DNA from: Siphonodentalium dalli
Lineage: Eukaryota > Mollusca > Scaphopoda > Gadilida > Siphonodentaliidae
Length of the DNA: 64,000 nucleotides
Assembly (NCBI GenBank): GCA_032622095.1
Contig: CP136064.1
Span: forward strand, 131,447,129-131,511,128
Direction of reading: 5' to 3'
The first letter of the stretch is position 1, and every line of letters begins with the position of its first letter. Below are positions 1-11,613 of this stretch, in pieces. Below the pieces are notes generated by a model. It did no database searches. It worked only from the letters and a program-made list of their open reading frames with translations, and had not been told where the DNA came from. The position numbers were made by a program, and so were the translations under genes.

Positions 1-3000
1 TCTCTTTGATCGCTGTTATAGTAAAGATGATAGCACATGCGGTCTTGTTTTCTGCTCGATTCGTTATGCTAATATACAACCCTTACCAATTAGGCAAAAA
101 TCCGACACTAGAATCCAATATGGCGGCAAATATGGCCGAAATGTTAAAATATGCTATTTTTCTGACATTTCACCACCTTTCGTTTTTGTCTCTGTGGGAA
201 AATATTGGCATTTTGGCGTGAATTTATACATTTATCGTATAGAAGAGTCATTAGCAAACACAAGGCGACCATAATATTCATTTATTGTGTGATATTTTTG
301 TCCGATATCATGTTTTCCCAAATGCCGGTATAATAGGTCAAAACCGAATCGACGCTAATAACGCGATGTTATGTTTCGAATCAATGAATGTTATTGATAT
401 TATAACAACACCCATGCATATATATTTGCAGGAGATACCCGAGCTAGGATTCCTCTTATACCTGAGTTGAGGAATATTTACCCAAATCCAAGATGGCAGC
501 CAAAATGGCCACCAGAAATAAAAATTTGCCGAAAATCGCTGATTTTAACATCAGTGAGCATTATTGTCATGACAACTCCACACCTGCTTACTATTGTAAG
601 TTGGGAACACTTAGGCGAAGAACTTTCCATGTACCATATCCAAATAAAAGTCCCCCAAATCCAAAATGGCGCCCACAATGGCGGACAGATTTTGAAAAAT
701 CACAGAAATTCCCTCATATTCACATCATTGGGCATTATTGTCGAGACAACTCCATTCATGCGTACAGTTGAGTTGGAAATACTGAAGTGAAGTAATTACC
801 TTACATCTCATGCAAGAAATGGTTTTCCAAATCGAAGATGGCGGCCAAAATGGCGACCGAAATTTGAATACACGCCTACATTCCTTTACTTTCTTAGGAT
901 GGGCGTTATTGTTTCGCGATTTCTACCCACCATTACATGTTGGTATGTATGAATTATTCATTAGGGTTTGGCAAGTGATACTCACAGTCAATATGGCGGC
1001 CAAACTGGCAGGCAGAAATTGAAAAGAAGCCGATATTATCACATACTAATTTCAACTTTTTGTCATAATATTGATTTGTATAAACGAAACGGTACATAAT
1101 ATAAGCCATCTATTAGTTCCAATGTAAGTCATAGCCTTTTGGAAGGATGAAAACCCACAATCGCGATGTGGCATTTCAAAATCCATTCTCCACTAAGGGC
1201 TCATACTGGCCGTAACCGTATATGGGTGCGCCGAATAGTCATATTATGACTTCCAAGAATCAAAACAACAGTACCTGAGCTTATTCTGAATTGCCACATT
1301 CAGCATTATCTAGACTCGTTTCCGTCTCTTCGTCAGATTAATCTATCTCACTCACAACAACAGTTCACTACTCTTCTTTGTAGAAGGGTGCCACTGATCG
1401 GAATGTTTCAAACAATACATATGCCGGTGTCAGGCTCACGTGTTTGTTTCGAAAGCTTGGAATTCTTAGCGAGCTTCATTCGTGGTATAGCTTATGGTAT
1501 AATTCAGATGCTACATATGGGGTATATGCGTCATCTTGTGCGATACACTATAAAGGTAATCGGTCGATGCGTATACTAGCTTTCAGAAGGACCTATCTAT
1601 CTGCGTATTGTCAGCTTTGGGGACCTAATGGGGATAACAACGTGTACACCTGGTGATTTTCCCAAACAGCCACTTCTCAATATATGGTTCATCAATTCAC
1701 ATACTCATCTAATGCACTGACGTACCCGGACAACTTCTGTATATGGCTTCGAATGTTGAAAGCCCGACATTTGACGGATGCATTTCTGCTAAGGCGTAGA
1801 AGACCATAATGCATAATATACCCAAATTCCTTGAACATGATCATAAGAACAAGCTTGTTGGCGTCCAGCAATCGTCTCACTGAACAGATCCAAGCAGATG
1901 ATAACAATACACACGGTGCTAGTTTGTGGTTATGTGTCATGATAGTGGAAATGAAATTGGACCATGACTGCACCGCCCCTTATTTTGTTATGGTTTAGAT
2001 TCAGACAGGATCTCATGTGTGGCTTTGCTTTCCTTGTATGCTAAGATGGTATGTTCCCATCCGTTTGGAAGCCGTTCTTAAACAACTGGACCAGTAGTAT
2101 GCCATTGGCTACTGCAGTATAAGCCCCACCAAGACTGGGATGTAGTCTTAACGGCGATACCTTTGATAGTTGGTTGATATGTCATACTCACGCTGGGTGG
2201 TATGGTTCAAGAAAGTACAAATGCCATCAACAAAAGGGTGAAATGTTTAACGCGAAGAACATCCAGAGGAATATTACGTTGATGAGCTCTTGCATTCAGT
2301 TCAACAAACGTTGGTACACCAAGTGATTTCTTGGTAACATCACCATTGCGACCATTTTCCTACATGAGACATTAACTACTATATTCTAAAGTTATATATA
2401 GAGCTATATGATCATAAAGGTCGCGTTCCCCAACGTCCACAGCCATTGCCATCGAGACTGTAAATTGTTCTTTAAATACATAATGAAATAAATGCACCAC
2501 AGTTCCTGACATTTTCTTGAATAATACCGCCCATATACTGACACTAACCCCGAGAGAGGATAACAAAACACGCATACATTCATGCTATAAAGACATTATC
2601 CTTTAGTCCATCCGACTGTTTTGAGGGAGGCTAGCATAGTATTATCCAGACAAAAGTGTACGTAGTTGAATCAGAAAGGCTTCGAAACAGATGTGGAAAT
2701 ACAATCTTACCACATCAAATAAAACCGACACGCATGATATTCGATATCTTAAACATGCACCAGGTGTAGGGGTGGTGTATACAGTGGCCCATTTCATTCC
2801 CACTATCATGGCGCATGTCCACAAACTAGCACCGCGAGCATTGTTCTTCTCTGCTGGAAGATATTCGACGAGACAACTGCGGGGCGTCACACAGTTTGCT
2901 TCGGATAATGGTTAAGAAGTGTGGGTAGTCTGTACACTAGGGACTTCTCCTTAGCATATAGACATCTGTCCAAGGGAATGAGACAGCTAGCAACCTTCGA

Positions 3001-4676
3001 AACACTGTCGAAGTTGTCCACATATGCCAATGCGTTCACTGAGTTTGTGAGTTGACGAACCATCTATTGAGAAGTGACTAGCTAACTGGTTCGCCAGGTG
3101 TACATGTCGTTATCCCATGGGGTATGAGACACATACATAGAGATGACCTTCTGTAAGCTTGTATACTCATCGGCCATATGCCTTCCTAGTTCAAGATGAC
3201 GCACAAATATCATAGTTAGCAAATATTTAAAATCGTAAGCTAGACACCGGAATATGAATTGATTGAAACGTTATGAATAGAGGGACCCTACTCCCAGGAA
3301 GTGGTGAATACTTTGTCGGTGTGAGCGACCTAGATTTATCAGACAAAGAAATGGAAGCTGGTCCAGATAATTATGGACGTGACGTGGCAAATCAGAATCT
3401 GTTATCAGGTAATTGTTCTGATATAACTATTTGGCGCACCTACGCTTACGGCCATTATCGGCGCTAAGTGGAGACTGGATTTCGAAATGCCACATCGCGA
3501 TATTAATTTTGGTTTTTCATTTTTCCAGAAGGATATGAGCTATGTTATGCGTTTTGATACCTTAAAGTTGAACTAGTAGATGGTTTATGTACAGTTTCGT
3601 CCATACATACCGATATTATGACAAAAAGTTGAAATTAATATGTGAAAATATCGATTTCTTATCAATTTCTAGCCGCCAATTTTGCAGCGATCTTAGCTGT
3701 GAGTATCAATTGCCAAACCCTAATGAATAATTCATGTCACTATTCCATATCAACATGTAATAGTGGATAGAAATCGCGAAACAATAACGCCCATCGTAAG
3801 AAAGTAAAGGAATGTAGACTTGTTTTCAAATTTCGGCCGCCATGTTCGATTTGGAAAACAATTTCTTGCATAAGATGTAATGTAATTACTTCACCTCAGT
3901 ATTTCCAACTCAATTGTAAGCATGGGTGGAGTTGTCTCGACAATAATGCCCAATGATGTGAATATGAGGGAATTTCGGTGATTTTTCAAAATCTGTCCGC
4001 CATTGTGGGCGCCATTTTGGATTTGGGGGACTTTTATTTGGATACGGTACAAGGAAAGTTCTTCGCCTAAGTGTTCCCAACTCAAAATAGTAAGCAGGTG
4101 TGGAGTTGTCATGACAATAATGTTCACTGATGTTAAAATCGGCGATTTTTTATTTCTGGTGGCCATTTTGGCAGCCATCTTGGATTTGGGTAAATATTCC
4201 TCAACTTAGGTATAAGAGGAATCCTAGCTTGAGTATCTCCTGCACATATATATGCATGGGTGTTGTTATAATAGCAATAACATTCATTGATTCGAAACAT
4301 TACATCGCTTTATTAACGTAGATTCGGCTTTGACCTATGATACCGGCATTTGGGAAAACGTGATATCGGACAAAAATATCCCGCAATGAATGTATATTAT
4401 GGACCCCATGTGGTCGCCAATGACTCCTCTATATGATAAATGTATAACATGACGCAAAGATGCCAACATTTTCCCACAGAGACAAACGAAAGGTGGTAAT
4501 ATGTCAGAAAAATAGCATATTTTCACATTTCGGCAGCCATCATGGCCGCCATATTGGATTCTGGTGTCGGATTTTTGGCTAATTTGTAAGTGTTGTATAT
4601 TAGCATAACGAATCGAGCGGAAAACAAGACGGCATATGACATCATCTTTACTATAACGGCAATCAAAGATCCCTGG
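1..4676. repeat. Giant diverged palindrome (foldback), arms over 2 kb
   Basis: The two halves are reverse complements of each other along nearly their whole length. Examples: 18-45 pairs with about 4625-4660, 478-780 with about 3900-4200, 1160-1240 with about 3405-3510, 1620-1760 with about 2990-3130, and 1903-1965 with about 2785-2850. Paired positions add up to about 4670-4750, so the axis is near 2.37 kb, with a loop of roughly 0.5 kb (about 2110-2640) where pairing is not obvious. The arms look about 75-85% alike by eye, with small indels, so the structure is old. The left end lies outside the window; the right end is near 4676. No coding capacity is recognisable; the short open frames are mirrored in both arms and are not genes. 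It could be a foldback-type DNA element or an ancient inverted duplication. The arms contain many CCAAGATGGC-type words. Confidence 0.8.
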
Positions 4677-4870
4677 TGCATTAAAAAAAAATGGGCGCCA
4701 TCTAGTCTGGAGTCTCTGCGGCCACTTTTTTTTCTTGTTAACAAGTGAAAAAAATTAGAGGAGACCTTAAGGAAGAAAATTAGTGGGGTGAAGTTAAATC
4801 CTGGGGGGGGGGGGGGGGTGCAGAGGTCGACCAATATCTCCTGGACTACTAGTTTATAGACATGAAGAGA
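4677..4870. other. Spacer with poly-G run
   Basis: Short non-coding spacer between the palindrome and the tandem array. It holds an A-run near 4682-4690 and a G-run at about 4803-4818. Nothing else is recognised. Confidence 0.5.
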
Positions 4871-5940
4871 AAAGTAAAATCCAAGATGGCTGCTGGCGGC
4901 CATGTTTTCGGCCGAATGACCCCAAAATGAGTCGTTCCCATCTACATGTCATCGTTAACATCCATGACAAATTTTATGACGATCAGACTAAAGGTACGAC
5001 CCATGCTAAAGAATTTAGTCATACAAAGAGTAAAATCCAAGATGGCTGCTGGCGGCCATGTTTTTTGGCCGAATGACCCCAAAATGACTCGTTCCCATCT
5101 ACAAACAGTACGACCTGTGGCCCGTGCTAATGGATTAAATTTTGAAATCCAAGATGGCCGCTGACCGGCTGACGGCCAAGTTTTTTTGTGCGAATGACCC
5201 CAAAATAATTCGTTCCCATCTACATTCCAATTTCAACAGCCATGACAAATTTTATGATGATCAGACTAAAGGTACGACCTGTAGCCCGTGCTAAAGGATT
5301 TAGTCATACAAAGAGTAAAATCCAAGATGGCTGCTGGCGGCCATGTTTTTTGGCCGAATGACCGCAAAATGATTCGTTCCCATCTACATGTCATTATTAA
5401 CATTCTTGACAAATTTATGATGATCAGACTAAAGGTACGACCTGTAGCCCGTGCTAAAGGATTTAGTCATACAAAGAGTAAAATCCAAGATGGCTGCTGG
5501 CGACCATGTTTTTTGGCCGAATAACCCCAAAATTACTCGTTCCCATTTACATGTCATTGTTAATATCCATGACAAATTTTATGATGATCAGACTAAAGGT
5601 ACGACCTGCAGCCCGTGCTAAAGAATTTAGTCATACAAAGAGTAAAATCCAAGATGGCTGCTGGCGGCCATGTTTTTTGGCCGAATGACCCCAAAATCAC
5701 TCGTTCCCATCTACATGTCAATATTATCATCCATGTCAAATTTCATGATGATCAGACGAACAGTACGACCTGTGGCCCGTGCTAATGGATTAAATTTTGA
5801 AATCCAAGATGGCCGCTGGCAGCCATGTTTTTTTCCGAATGACCCCAAAATTAATCATTCTGGTCTAAATGTTGATGTCAACAGCTATGACAAATTTCAT
5901 AATGATCCAACCAAAGGTACGACCTGTAGCTTGCATTGTT
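4870..5940 (+). repeat. Tandem array, about 7 units of 110-180 bp
   Basis: Units begin near 4875, 5030, 5141, 5318, 5480, 5645 and 5799, each opening with AATCCAAGATGGC. A unit runs through a CGGCCATGTTTT stretch, GAATGACCCCAAAAT, TCGTTCCCATCTACATGTCA, a conserved TGACAAATTTTATGATGATC and GTACGACCTGTAGCCCGTGC. Unit spacing is mostly 150-177 bp; one is about 112 bp, apparently an internal deletion. Open frames across the array (for example 5288-5524) only reflect the repeat and are not genes. Organisation and tail resemble tandem-core, terminal-hairpin mobile elements of marine invertebrates; the exact family is not determined. Confidence 0.85.
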
Positions 5941-6006
5941 GACGCCTTACATACACACGCACACACGGACGACAAAGCCATGGCAATAGCTCAAACTTTA
6001 CTTTTT
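5941..6006 (+). repeat. Terminal hairpin of the tandem-core element
   Basis: After an (ACAC)-rich stretch comes CCATGGCAATAGCTCAAA, then a T-rich loop, then TTTTGAGCTAAAAAG. TAGCTCAAA and TTTTGAGCTA form a stem, which suggests the 3' end of the element carrying the preceding array. The copia-like remnant starts immediately afterwards. Confidence 0.5.
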
Positions 6007-6007
6007 T

Positions 6008-6369
6008 TGAGCTAAAAAGCACATTGGCAGCTGAGACGCTATCAATGGTGGAAGCAGTAGATGCAGCTTTCTTTCTTGGATGTCTATTGAGTGAAATTAT
6101 TCACCAGAGATGCGATAAAAACTTGATTCCAATAGACGTATTCACAGATAATAAATCCTTGGTTGAAAACATACATTCCACCAAGACGGCGTCTGAGGAA
6201 AAGACTTAGGATTGACATTGCTAGTTTAAAGGAGATGTTAAAACGAAATGAGATTGCTGAGATCCGATGGGTGGAAAGCTCTTTACAGCTATCAGACTTT
6301 CTGACAAAAAGAGGAGCTTCATCAAAGAAGCTTGCTGCTACGTTGAGCAACGGATATCTAGTTCTGTAA
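6008..6369 (+). pseudogene. Fossil Ty1/copia-like Pol RNase H region
   Basis: The + strand encodes pieces with the hallmarks of the C-terminal RNase H of copia-type Pol: a TLAAETLSMVEAVDAAFFL-like start (family pattern A-E-xx-A-hydrophobic), a FTDNKSLVENIHS segment with the conserved D of the TDN/TDS motif, and a C-terminal WVESSLQLSDFLTKRGAS segment (family pattern WV-x-QLAD-LTK). RNase H would degrade the RNA template during reverse transcription of the element. The upstream gag, integrase and RT parts are absent; only this end is left. The remnant is broken (about one interruption) and is treated as a fossil. A polypurine tract and a candidate LTR start lie downstream, in the order expected for a 3' end. 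Copia-like is preferred over gypsy-like because of the A-E and LTK motifs; the clade was not resolved. Confidence 0.75.
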
Positions 6370-6457
6370 ACATTTCTAGTGATGATGGCATTTATGGAGA
6401 AATGGATTTTGCTGTATATAGTGTATTGTCATTGTTTTAGAGGAAAAATATATCAAC

Positions 6458-6640
6458 AAAAAAAAAGAGAGAGAGGAATGTGTTAACTTGAATCGTGTAT
6501 ATAACTTTAACTTCCTGGTTGAAGAGTTATCGTTCCGGAAGTGACGTCAGTGCGTGAAAATGGGGAGAATCAGGAATTGTTTTAGAGGTGATGGTATTGT
6601 CATTGTATGAACGGAGGAAAGGAGATGTGATCTGTGACAG
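6458..6640 (+). mobile_element. Polypurine tract and putative 3' LTR start (copia-like fossil)
   Basis: A purine run at about 6458-6478 (A-run, then GAGAGAGAGGA) is followed closely by TGTTAAC at 6481, the arrangement expected for a polypurine tract next to the 5' TG of a 3' LTR. The position, about 90 bp after the RNase H remnant, fits. The LTR's 3' end is not identified: no matching CA end or inverted TGTTAAC partner was found nearby, so the limit of 6640 is arbitrary. Confidence 0.5.
6534..6549 (+). promoter_or_regulatory. ETS-CRE composite site in the putative LTR
   Basis: CCGGAAGTGACGTCA lies here: an ETS core (CCGGAAGT) abutting a perfect palindromic cAMP-response element (TGACGTCA, 6542-6549). 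This composite is well known in animal promoters, and its place just inside the putative LTR start would suit a promoter of the old element. Activity is inferred, not shown. Confidence 0.4.
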
Positions 6641-6867
6641 CGGTGGCGGGATACTGGGCACGGAGGAAAGATACTTCAGGTGAGCTTTGCTATCAAACTT
6701 TTCATTTTAGGGGCCTGAACCCCAATTTTGTGTTGCAAACCATTTGGTCAAAATTTGACCTCCTAAATAAATATTTTTTTTGTCTCATTCACTTCAATTT
6801 AGTACTAATTATTATTTATTAATTTGGTACTGATAGGATATTGGACAAATAGTCTAAAAGATAGGGT
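6641..6867. other. AT-rich spacer
   Basis: No gene seen. The words CCTGAACCCCAATTT (near 6715) recur as CTGAACCCCAATTT near 7155 on the other side of the next element, followed by loosely similar sequence, hinting at an old duplication around it. Confidence 0.35.
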
Positions 6868-7130
6868 TTAACCCTTTCATGACGGAAGCTGTGCTGGTGC
6901 AGCATTACAAATCCTGTGCCAGTGAATTCTCTTCAAGATATGCGATGGGAAGCCTTGCACATATAAGAGAATGCACTGGCTTACAAGGTCAAGGTAAATA
7001 TTATTTAACCTATGTATTCTCTTATATATGCAAGGCTCCCAATGGGAGATTCAGACTCGCATATATAAGAGAATTTATTGGCACAGGGTTTTCGCAAAAT
7101 TTAAGGAAGCTCCAGTCATGGAAGGGTTAA
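6868..7130. mobile_element. piggyBac-like MITE with TTAA ends
   Basis: The element is flanked by TTAA (6868-6871 and 7127-7130). Its ends are inverted: CCCTTTCATGACGGAAGCT on the left, and the reverse complement of the right end reads CCCTTCCATGACTGGAGCT. TTAA target duplication with ends starting CCC is the pattern of piggyBac-type elements. It is about 255 bp with no coding capacity. Inside are arms with GAGAATGCACTGGC and a partly matching AGAGAATTTATTGGCACAG, related to the hairpins at 18.4-18.7 kb and 12.1 kb. Confidence 0.7.
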
Positions 7131-7330
7131 GGGTCTGAAACCCCAATATTGAGGGTCTGAACCCCAATTTAGATATTCTGCCCCTAAAACCCTAAATTGT
7201 GGGCCATTTTTACAGATTTGACTGCTAAAATATATGTTGTCTGTCCAGTTCACCCTTATTTAGCAATAATGCAATATTTATAGCCCTTTTTGTACCAAAG
7301 TCAGATCATGAAACTTACTAGTAGAGCTTT
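7131..7330. other. Spacer, no gene
   Basis: AT-rich sequence with repeated CTGAAACCCCAAT / CTGAACCCCAATT words. Nothing else seen. Confidence 0.4.
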
Positions 7331-7332
7331 TT

Positions 7333-7682
7333 TAAGTGATGCATGCTTCTTTGAACAGACTTTTTTGAAATAATCATTGTATAGCGAGAGTTGCCAGTAG
7401 TAGTCCCTAATGCCGGCCTATTATATACAACATGAAGAAGAAAATCGACCATCCACATTTAGTGTGTTAGTACCAAAACACCTTGTTGTTTAACAACCCT
7501 TTTGAAGACTGTGGATTTGGATCTACCATAGAATGAATGTGGATGAAGTCATTGAATTTAATCTTCATGTTGTGCACAATAGGCCGGTATCAGAGACAAA
7601 CTCCTGGCAACTCTTGGTATACAATAAATATTATTTCCAAAAAAAAAAGACTGTTCAAAGAAGCATGCATCACTTAAAATGC
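7333..7682. mobile_element. Foldback MITE with TIRs of about 110 bp
   Basis: Left arm 7333-7445 starts AAGTGATGCATGCTTCTTTG; right arm 7565-7680 ends with its reverse complement (CAAAGAAGCATGCATCACTT). Both arms share the block around CCGGCCTATT / AATAGGCCGG and the AACATGAAGA end. The spacer has its own small symmetry. Flanking T/A runs hide the target duplication, so the superfamily is unassigned. Non-coding. Confidence 0.7.
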
Positions 7683-9023
7683 TCCCTCCTGATATCAGCC
7701 CACTGAAGTTTGCTATTTACAGAACACATTATGCCACACAATTGATGATTAACTGTCTTAATGGGAATTATGATTCCTTCAACCCCCTGGAACATTGATG
7801 GACTTTGGTTGATGGCATAACGTAACCAATTCTGTTTGGTGGACCCGCTCTTCCAAATGAATTTCCAGTGAATATTAGTAATGCAACCGATTCTGACAAG
7901 CATAACTATGCTGAGATAGCCACATGTAGTAATGACATGAGTCAGGGATGTGACGACAGGGGGTGGTGTATCAAATTATTCAACAGTTGGAAATTTCATA
8001 CCTGTGTTGTTTTGTTAACACTGGAGAATCAATGACATCTTGGGCCAGCACAGTCTGTTTTTTTGTCAACCATTTTACGACATGCCGAAAACAGACTTTA
8101 TGCCCGAACTTCATTTCCATCTCAAATATTGCAATATACATTAACAACTCTGAGCTAATTATTTTGTTGGATGTTGATTTGTGGTTTGACCATGAAATCA
8201 ACGAATAATACCGGTAGAACACCACAAAGTAAAAGGATTTTACAGAATACAATTTATTCCCCAAAATACCACCATGATAGGGATGTGCGACGTAAATGAT
8301 GTCATGCATAACAACTTCATATCATGTTGAGTAGATGACTGAAGCAGCATGGAAACCAAGCAGAACTAATTGAAGTCAAAGAATGTTGAATGTTGTTGTG
8401 TAATAAATAAATAACAACATATGCACATTCACATGCCAGTGTGGTTCTATCTAAATGTATATATACCTGGACCATCTGAGATGGAGTAACCTTCCTTGAG
8501 AACAATGACTTCATTCATCATGCCTCTCTTTTGAAGTTGTGGTCACATGTACATGTATGTAGTATTCTGGTAGAAGTGGCAACTTCTAGCCTGCAAGAAA
8601 GAGATACTACTACAGAGGTAACAGAAAAGCATTAAAAGTTTTTTTTTTTTCATTTGTTTAGAAAAAATGGGAAAACAGCACTGGTGACATTCTTTTCACT
8701 GCTATTGTTAACTTGTGTTTGTGCTATAATGTTGGTATACATATATTTCCAACTGATAGCAAATTCAGACCAAAATTTTGACTAAACATAGAAAAGATTT
8801 GCTAGATTTGGTATAAAACAACATACATGTATGTCCCGCTAATTAGTTGTTGGAAATTCAACCAACTAACAATTTTAACCTATAAGTGGTGTAAAATGTG
8901 AATATTTTGGAGTTGGAGTTGGAGGGTTAGACCCCCTGGATATGATGAGGTTGGGAAAAAATACAAAGAATTTCCAGTTTATTGAATCCTGCAGATCAAG
9001 AGCCGCTTTAAATATATACATAA
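7683..9023. other. No recognised gene
   Basis: About 1.3 kb of AT-rich sequence. The open frames of 65-109 codons here (both strands, 7.7-8.5 kb) show no recognisable domain and overlap each other. A small inverted repeat, TTAGTTGTTGG / CCAACTAA, lies at about 8841-8870. Confidence 0.5.
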
Positions 9024-9576
9024 CTAGCCGATGAGCCCGACGTTGTCCGGGCTATTCAAAAACCAAATTTCAAGTCGATAGCTCTACCCAGCCCGACGTT
9101 GTCCGGGCTATTCAAAAACCAAATTTCAAGTCGATAGCTCTAACCGTTTCCGAGATCTCGTCTGCGCATGCGCGAAGCACGGGCTCGGCGACCCGATAAA
9201 ATTCGTATCCGGGGCAAGATACATTCACATAGCAAATTTCAAGTCGATAGCTCCACCCGTTTCAGAGATCTCGTCTGCGCATGCGCGAAGCTGGCGTCGC
9301 ACGGGCTCGGCGACCCGATAAAATTTGTATCCGGGGCGAGATACATTCACATAGCAAATTTCAAGTCGATAGCTCCACCCGTTTCCGAGATCTCGTCTGC
9401 GCATGCGCGAAGCGGGCGCCGCACGGGCTCGCCAATACGACAACGACGACCGCCTGGTCAAACTACACACACGTACCAAGTTTCGTCCCAATCGGTCGAG
9501 AATCGTAGATTTGTATTAATGACAGACAGACAGACAGACAAACAAACAAACAGAGGTCTTCAAAATATATATGAGA
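9024..9576 (-). mobile_element. Non-autonomous Helitron, family 1, copy A
   Basis: Read on the - strand the element starts TCTCATATATATTTTGAAGA (ending at 9576, preceded by A) and finishes with a hairpin AGCCCGGACAACGTCGGGCT, then CATCGG, then CTAG (9024-9027) followed by T. TC at the 5' end, a 3' hairpin before CTRR, and A/T target bases with no duplication are the diagnostic Helitron structure. Inside are a (GACA)n tract, a TACCAAGTTTCGTCCCGATC-like block and about three copies of a 122-bp unit (CAAATTTCAAGTCGATAGCT ... GCGCATGCGCGAAG ... ATACATTCACATAG). The 3' terminal hairpin block is present twice. No Rep/helicase is encoded, so it would need an autonomous partner. Pearl-like bivalve elements with tandem cores next to microsatellites have similar organisation. 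Confidence 0.85.
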
Positions 9577-9639
9577 TGGCATTTTATTTATGGGGGAATC
9601 ATCATTTTCTTATATAAACTTCTCATAATAATGCTCCCC

Positions 9640-10220
9640 GAGCTCAATTTTTGGGCATGGTACACTTTCTCTCACTGGAAACGCACAGGAGTCTTGCGAT
9701 TTTGCACTGGGCGATTATGCAATTTCAGATGGATTTAGCAGGAACAGTGGGCCCCCAGTGGGTCACCCTACTATGCCATTTATATTTCATGAAAATCGGA
9801 CCAGAAACAAGATTTTGGGCATTGTACCATGTTGGGTGGTACATTATGGAAACTGAGAGCATTGGATGGTAAATATTTTTGGTGGAATCTTAATTATTTG
9901 TCAATGGCCACTCTACAATTCTGTTTATTCCATGAAAATCGAACCAGAAATGCAATTTTTGGCATTTTACCACTTTGGTTGGTATGGAAACCCAGTGGGT
10001 TGGTGGTAATCTTTTTGGGTAGAATATTAATTATTTGTCAACAGCCACTCTGCAATGCCGTTTATTCTGTGAAAATTGAACCAGAAATAAGATTTTGGAC
10101 ATTTTACCAATTTGGGTGGTATGGTATACATGGTTGGGTGGTAAAATTTTGGAGTGGAATCTAAATTATTCATCAACGGTCATCCCAGAATGCCGTTTAT
10201 TCTGTGAAAATCAGACCAAA
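9640..10220. repeat. Diverged tandem repeat, unit about 145 bp, about 4 copies
   Basis: The phrases TTTATTCTGTGAAAAT, GAACCAGAAATAAGATTTTG, TTTGGGTGGTATGG, GGTGGAATCTTAATTATTTG and CAACAGCCACTCTGCAATG recur in order at roughly 145-bp intervals from about 9760 to 10215, with a more diverged unit before. Open frames at 9651-9872 and 9829-10164 only read through the repeat. Confidence 0.8.
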
Positions 10221-10617
10221 TGTATTATTTTTGAATGTCCAATAAGGTTCAATAAGTAACTGATGTCATGTCACCTCCCAGTGCTCGTATTCGTAAGAGT
10301 GGAAACTAAAATTGTAGTAGTATATTCTGACATGTGGGGTTCCATTCAAGTCAGTTTTGAACTTCCATTTCTATATGCAACAGAATGGAAATTAGTTTGA
10401 TTCCCTTGTTGCAGTTCCTTGTTGCCAAACAATAATTAGTTACTTTCAGATATCATGTTTTCATAATTTACGAATAATTTCCTTATTATGCTCAATTTTA
10501 ATTGTGAAATTTGTGTTGAATGTGTTCACGCTGAATTCTTTTTCATGTCTTTTGTTTGTCCAATTAAAAGTTTAAAACTTTCATAACTGGTAGCTTCAAT
10601 CACAGGTTGTCTACTCA
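10221..10617. other. No recognised gene
   Basis: About 400 bp of AT-rich sequence; nothing recognised. Confidence 0.5.
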
Positions 10618-10625
10618 ATTATATG

Positions 10626-11605
10626 TAGTGATGCGGACCGGACCGCTTTGGACCGGTCCGGTCCGCGGTCCAGGGGTGGATCGCGGTCTGGTCCGAGTGT
10701 CACTGGACCGGACCGGACTGCTTTTTGTCGCCGGTCCGGTACTCTCCGGTCCGGTCCACTATTTTACTCCAGTTATGATAAACAATCGCGAATATTATTG
10801 CGGATATGCCGTCATATCAATTAGCAACGATGTATTGACGCATTCAAGTGTTTAATATCTATTAAACGTTTGATGCAACGAAAACAATGTATAGATGTAC
10901 TACATGGCATCAACTAATCAATTTGGATGGATATCGAATCGAGTATTCTATTGTTTTTCACAGTTATAATTATCGAAGAAACATGCAAACCACATTAGGG
11001 CCTACATTAATCCAATAGTAGTTGTACTTTATAGGTATATAACTGTAATTGTCAGGACTATACAATCAACTATCACAATCTCCAAGACTTCAATATTAAT
11101 GTAGTAGCAATAGTCATATTAGTACACATTTGTATAATTGTCATCAGTATAGTTATTTCGTTTAAATTTCAATTTAATGAAAATAAGTATGATACGAATC
11201 ATGCATACGATCAGTTGAGTGCCATGTTAGATTGGTTATAACACATTCTGGCCCTAGCTATATATCTGTCCAATACATTTAATTAGTGCATGTTCGCATT
11301 ACTAGGAATACTATTATCGTGCATCGTTCCCAGTATATCCCACCAGAGACAGACAATGACGCATACAATCAGCAAACAATGTAAGTTTTAACATATATGG
11401 ACCCATTGCATGCACTGAACTCAGTAACCTTATAGTTTGTACTATACAGAGTAAAAACTTTGAGAAAACAGAGAATTCATTAACATATAGCCTATTATAG
11501 GTGGACCGGACCGTTTTGGACCGGTCCAGGCATGTGTACCGGACCGGATTGGCCTGGACCAGACTGGACTGGACCGCATTGGCAGTGGACCGGTCCGCAT
11601 CACTA
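10626..11605. mobile_element. Non-autonomous hAT element (GGACCGG family)
   Basis: Bounded by a perfect 8-bp target duplication ATTATATG (10618-10625 and 11606-11613). Terminal inverted repeats begin TAGTGATGCGGACCGG. Eight-bp duplications and TAGTGATG-type ends are typical of hAT elements. Both subterminal regions (about 10632-10755 and 11500-11600) are packed with GGACCGG / CCGGTCC words in both orientations, probably transposase-binding motifs. The interior is AT-rich and non-coding. Confidence 0.85.
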
Positions 11606-11613
11606 ATTATATG

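Noticed and set aside
4870-5940. CRISPR-like array
   Set aside because: Units are 110-180 bp with no alternation of short repeat and unique spacer; an animal tandem element.
5941-6006. Helitron end with CTRR after the GAGCTAA hairpin
   Set aside because: The hairpin includes the CTAA itself and no spacer separates them, unlike the two clear Helitron families here; family left open.
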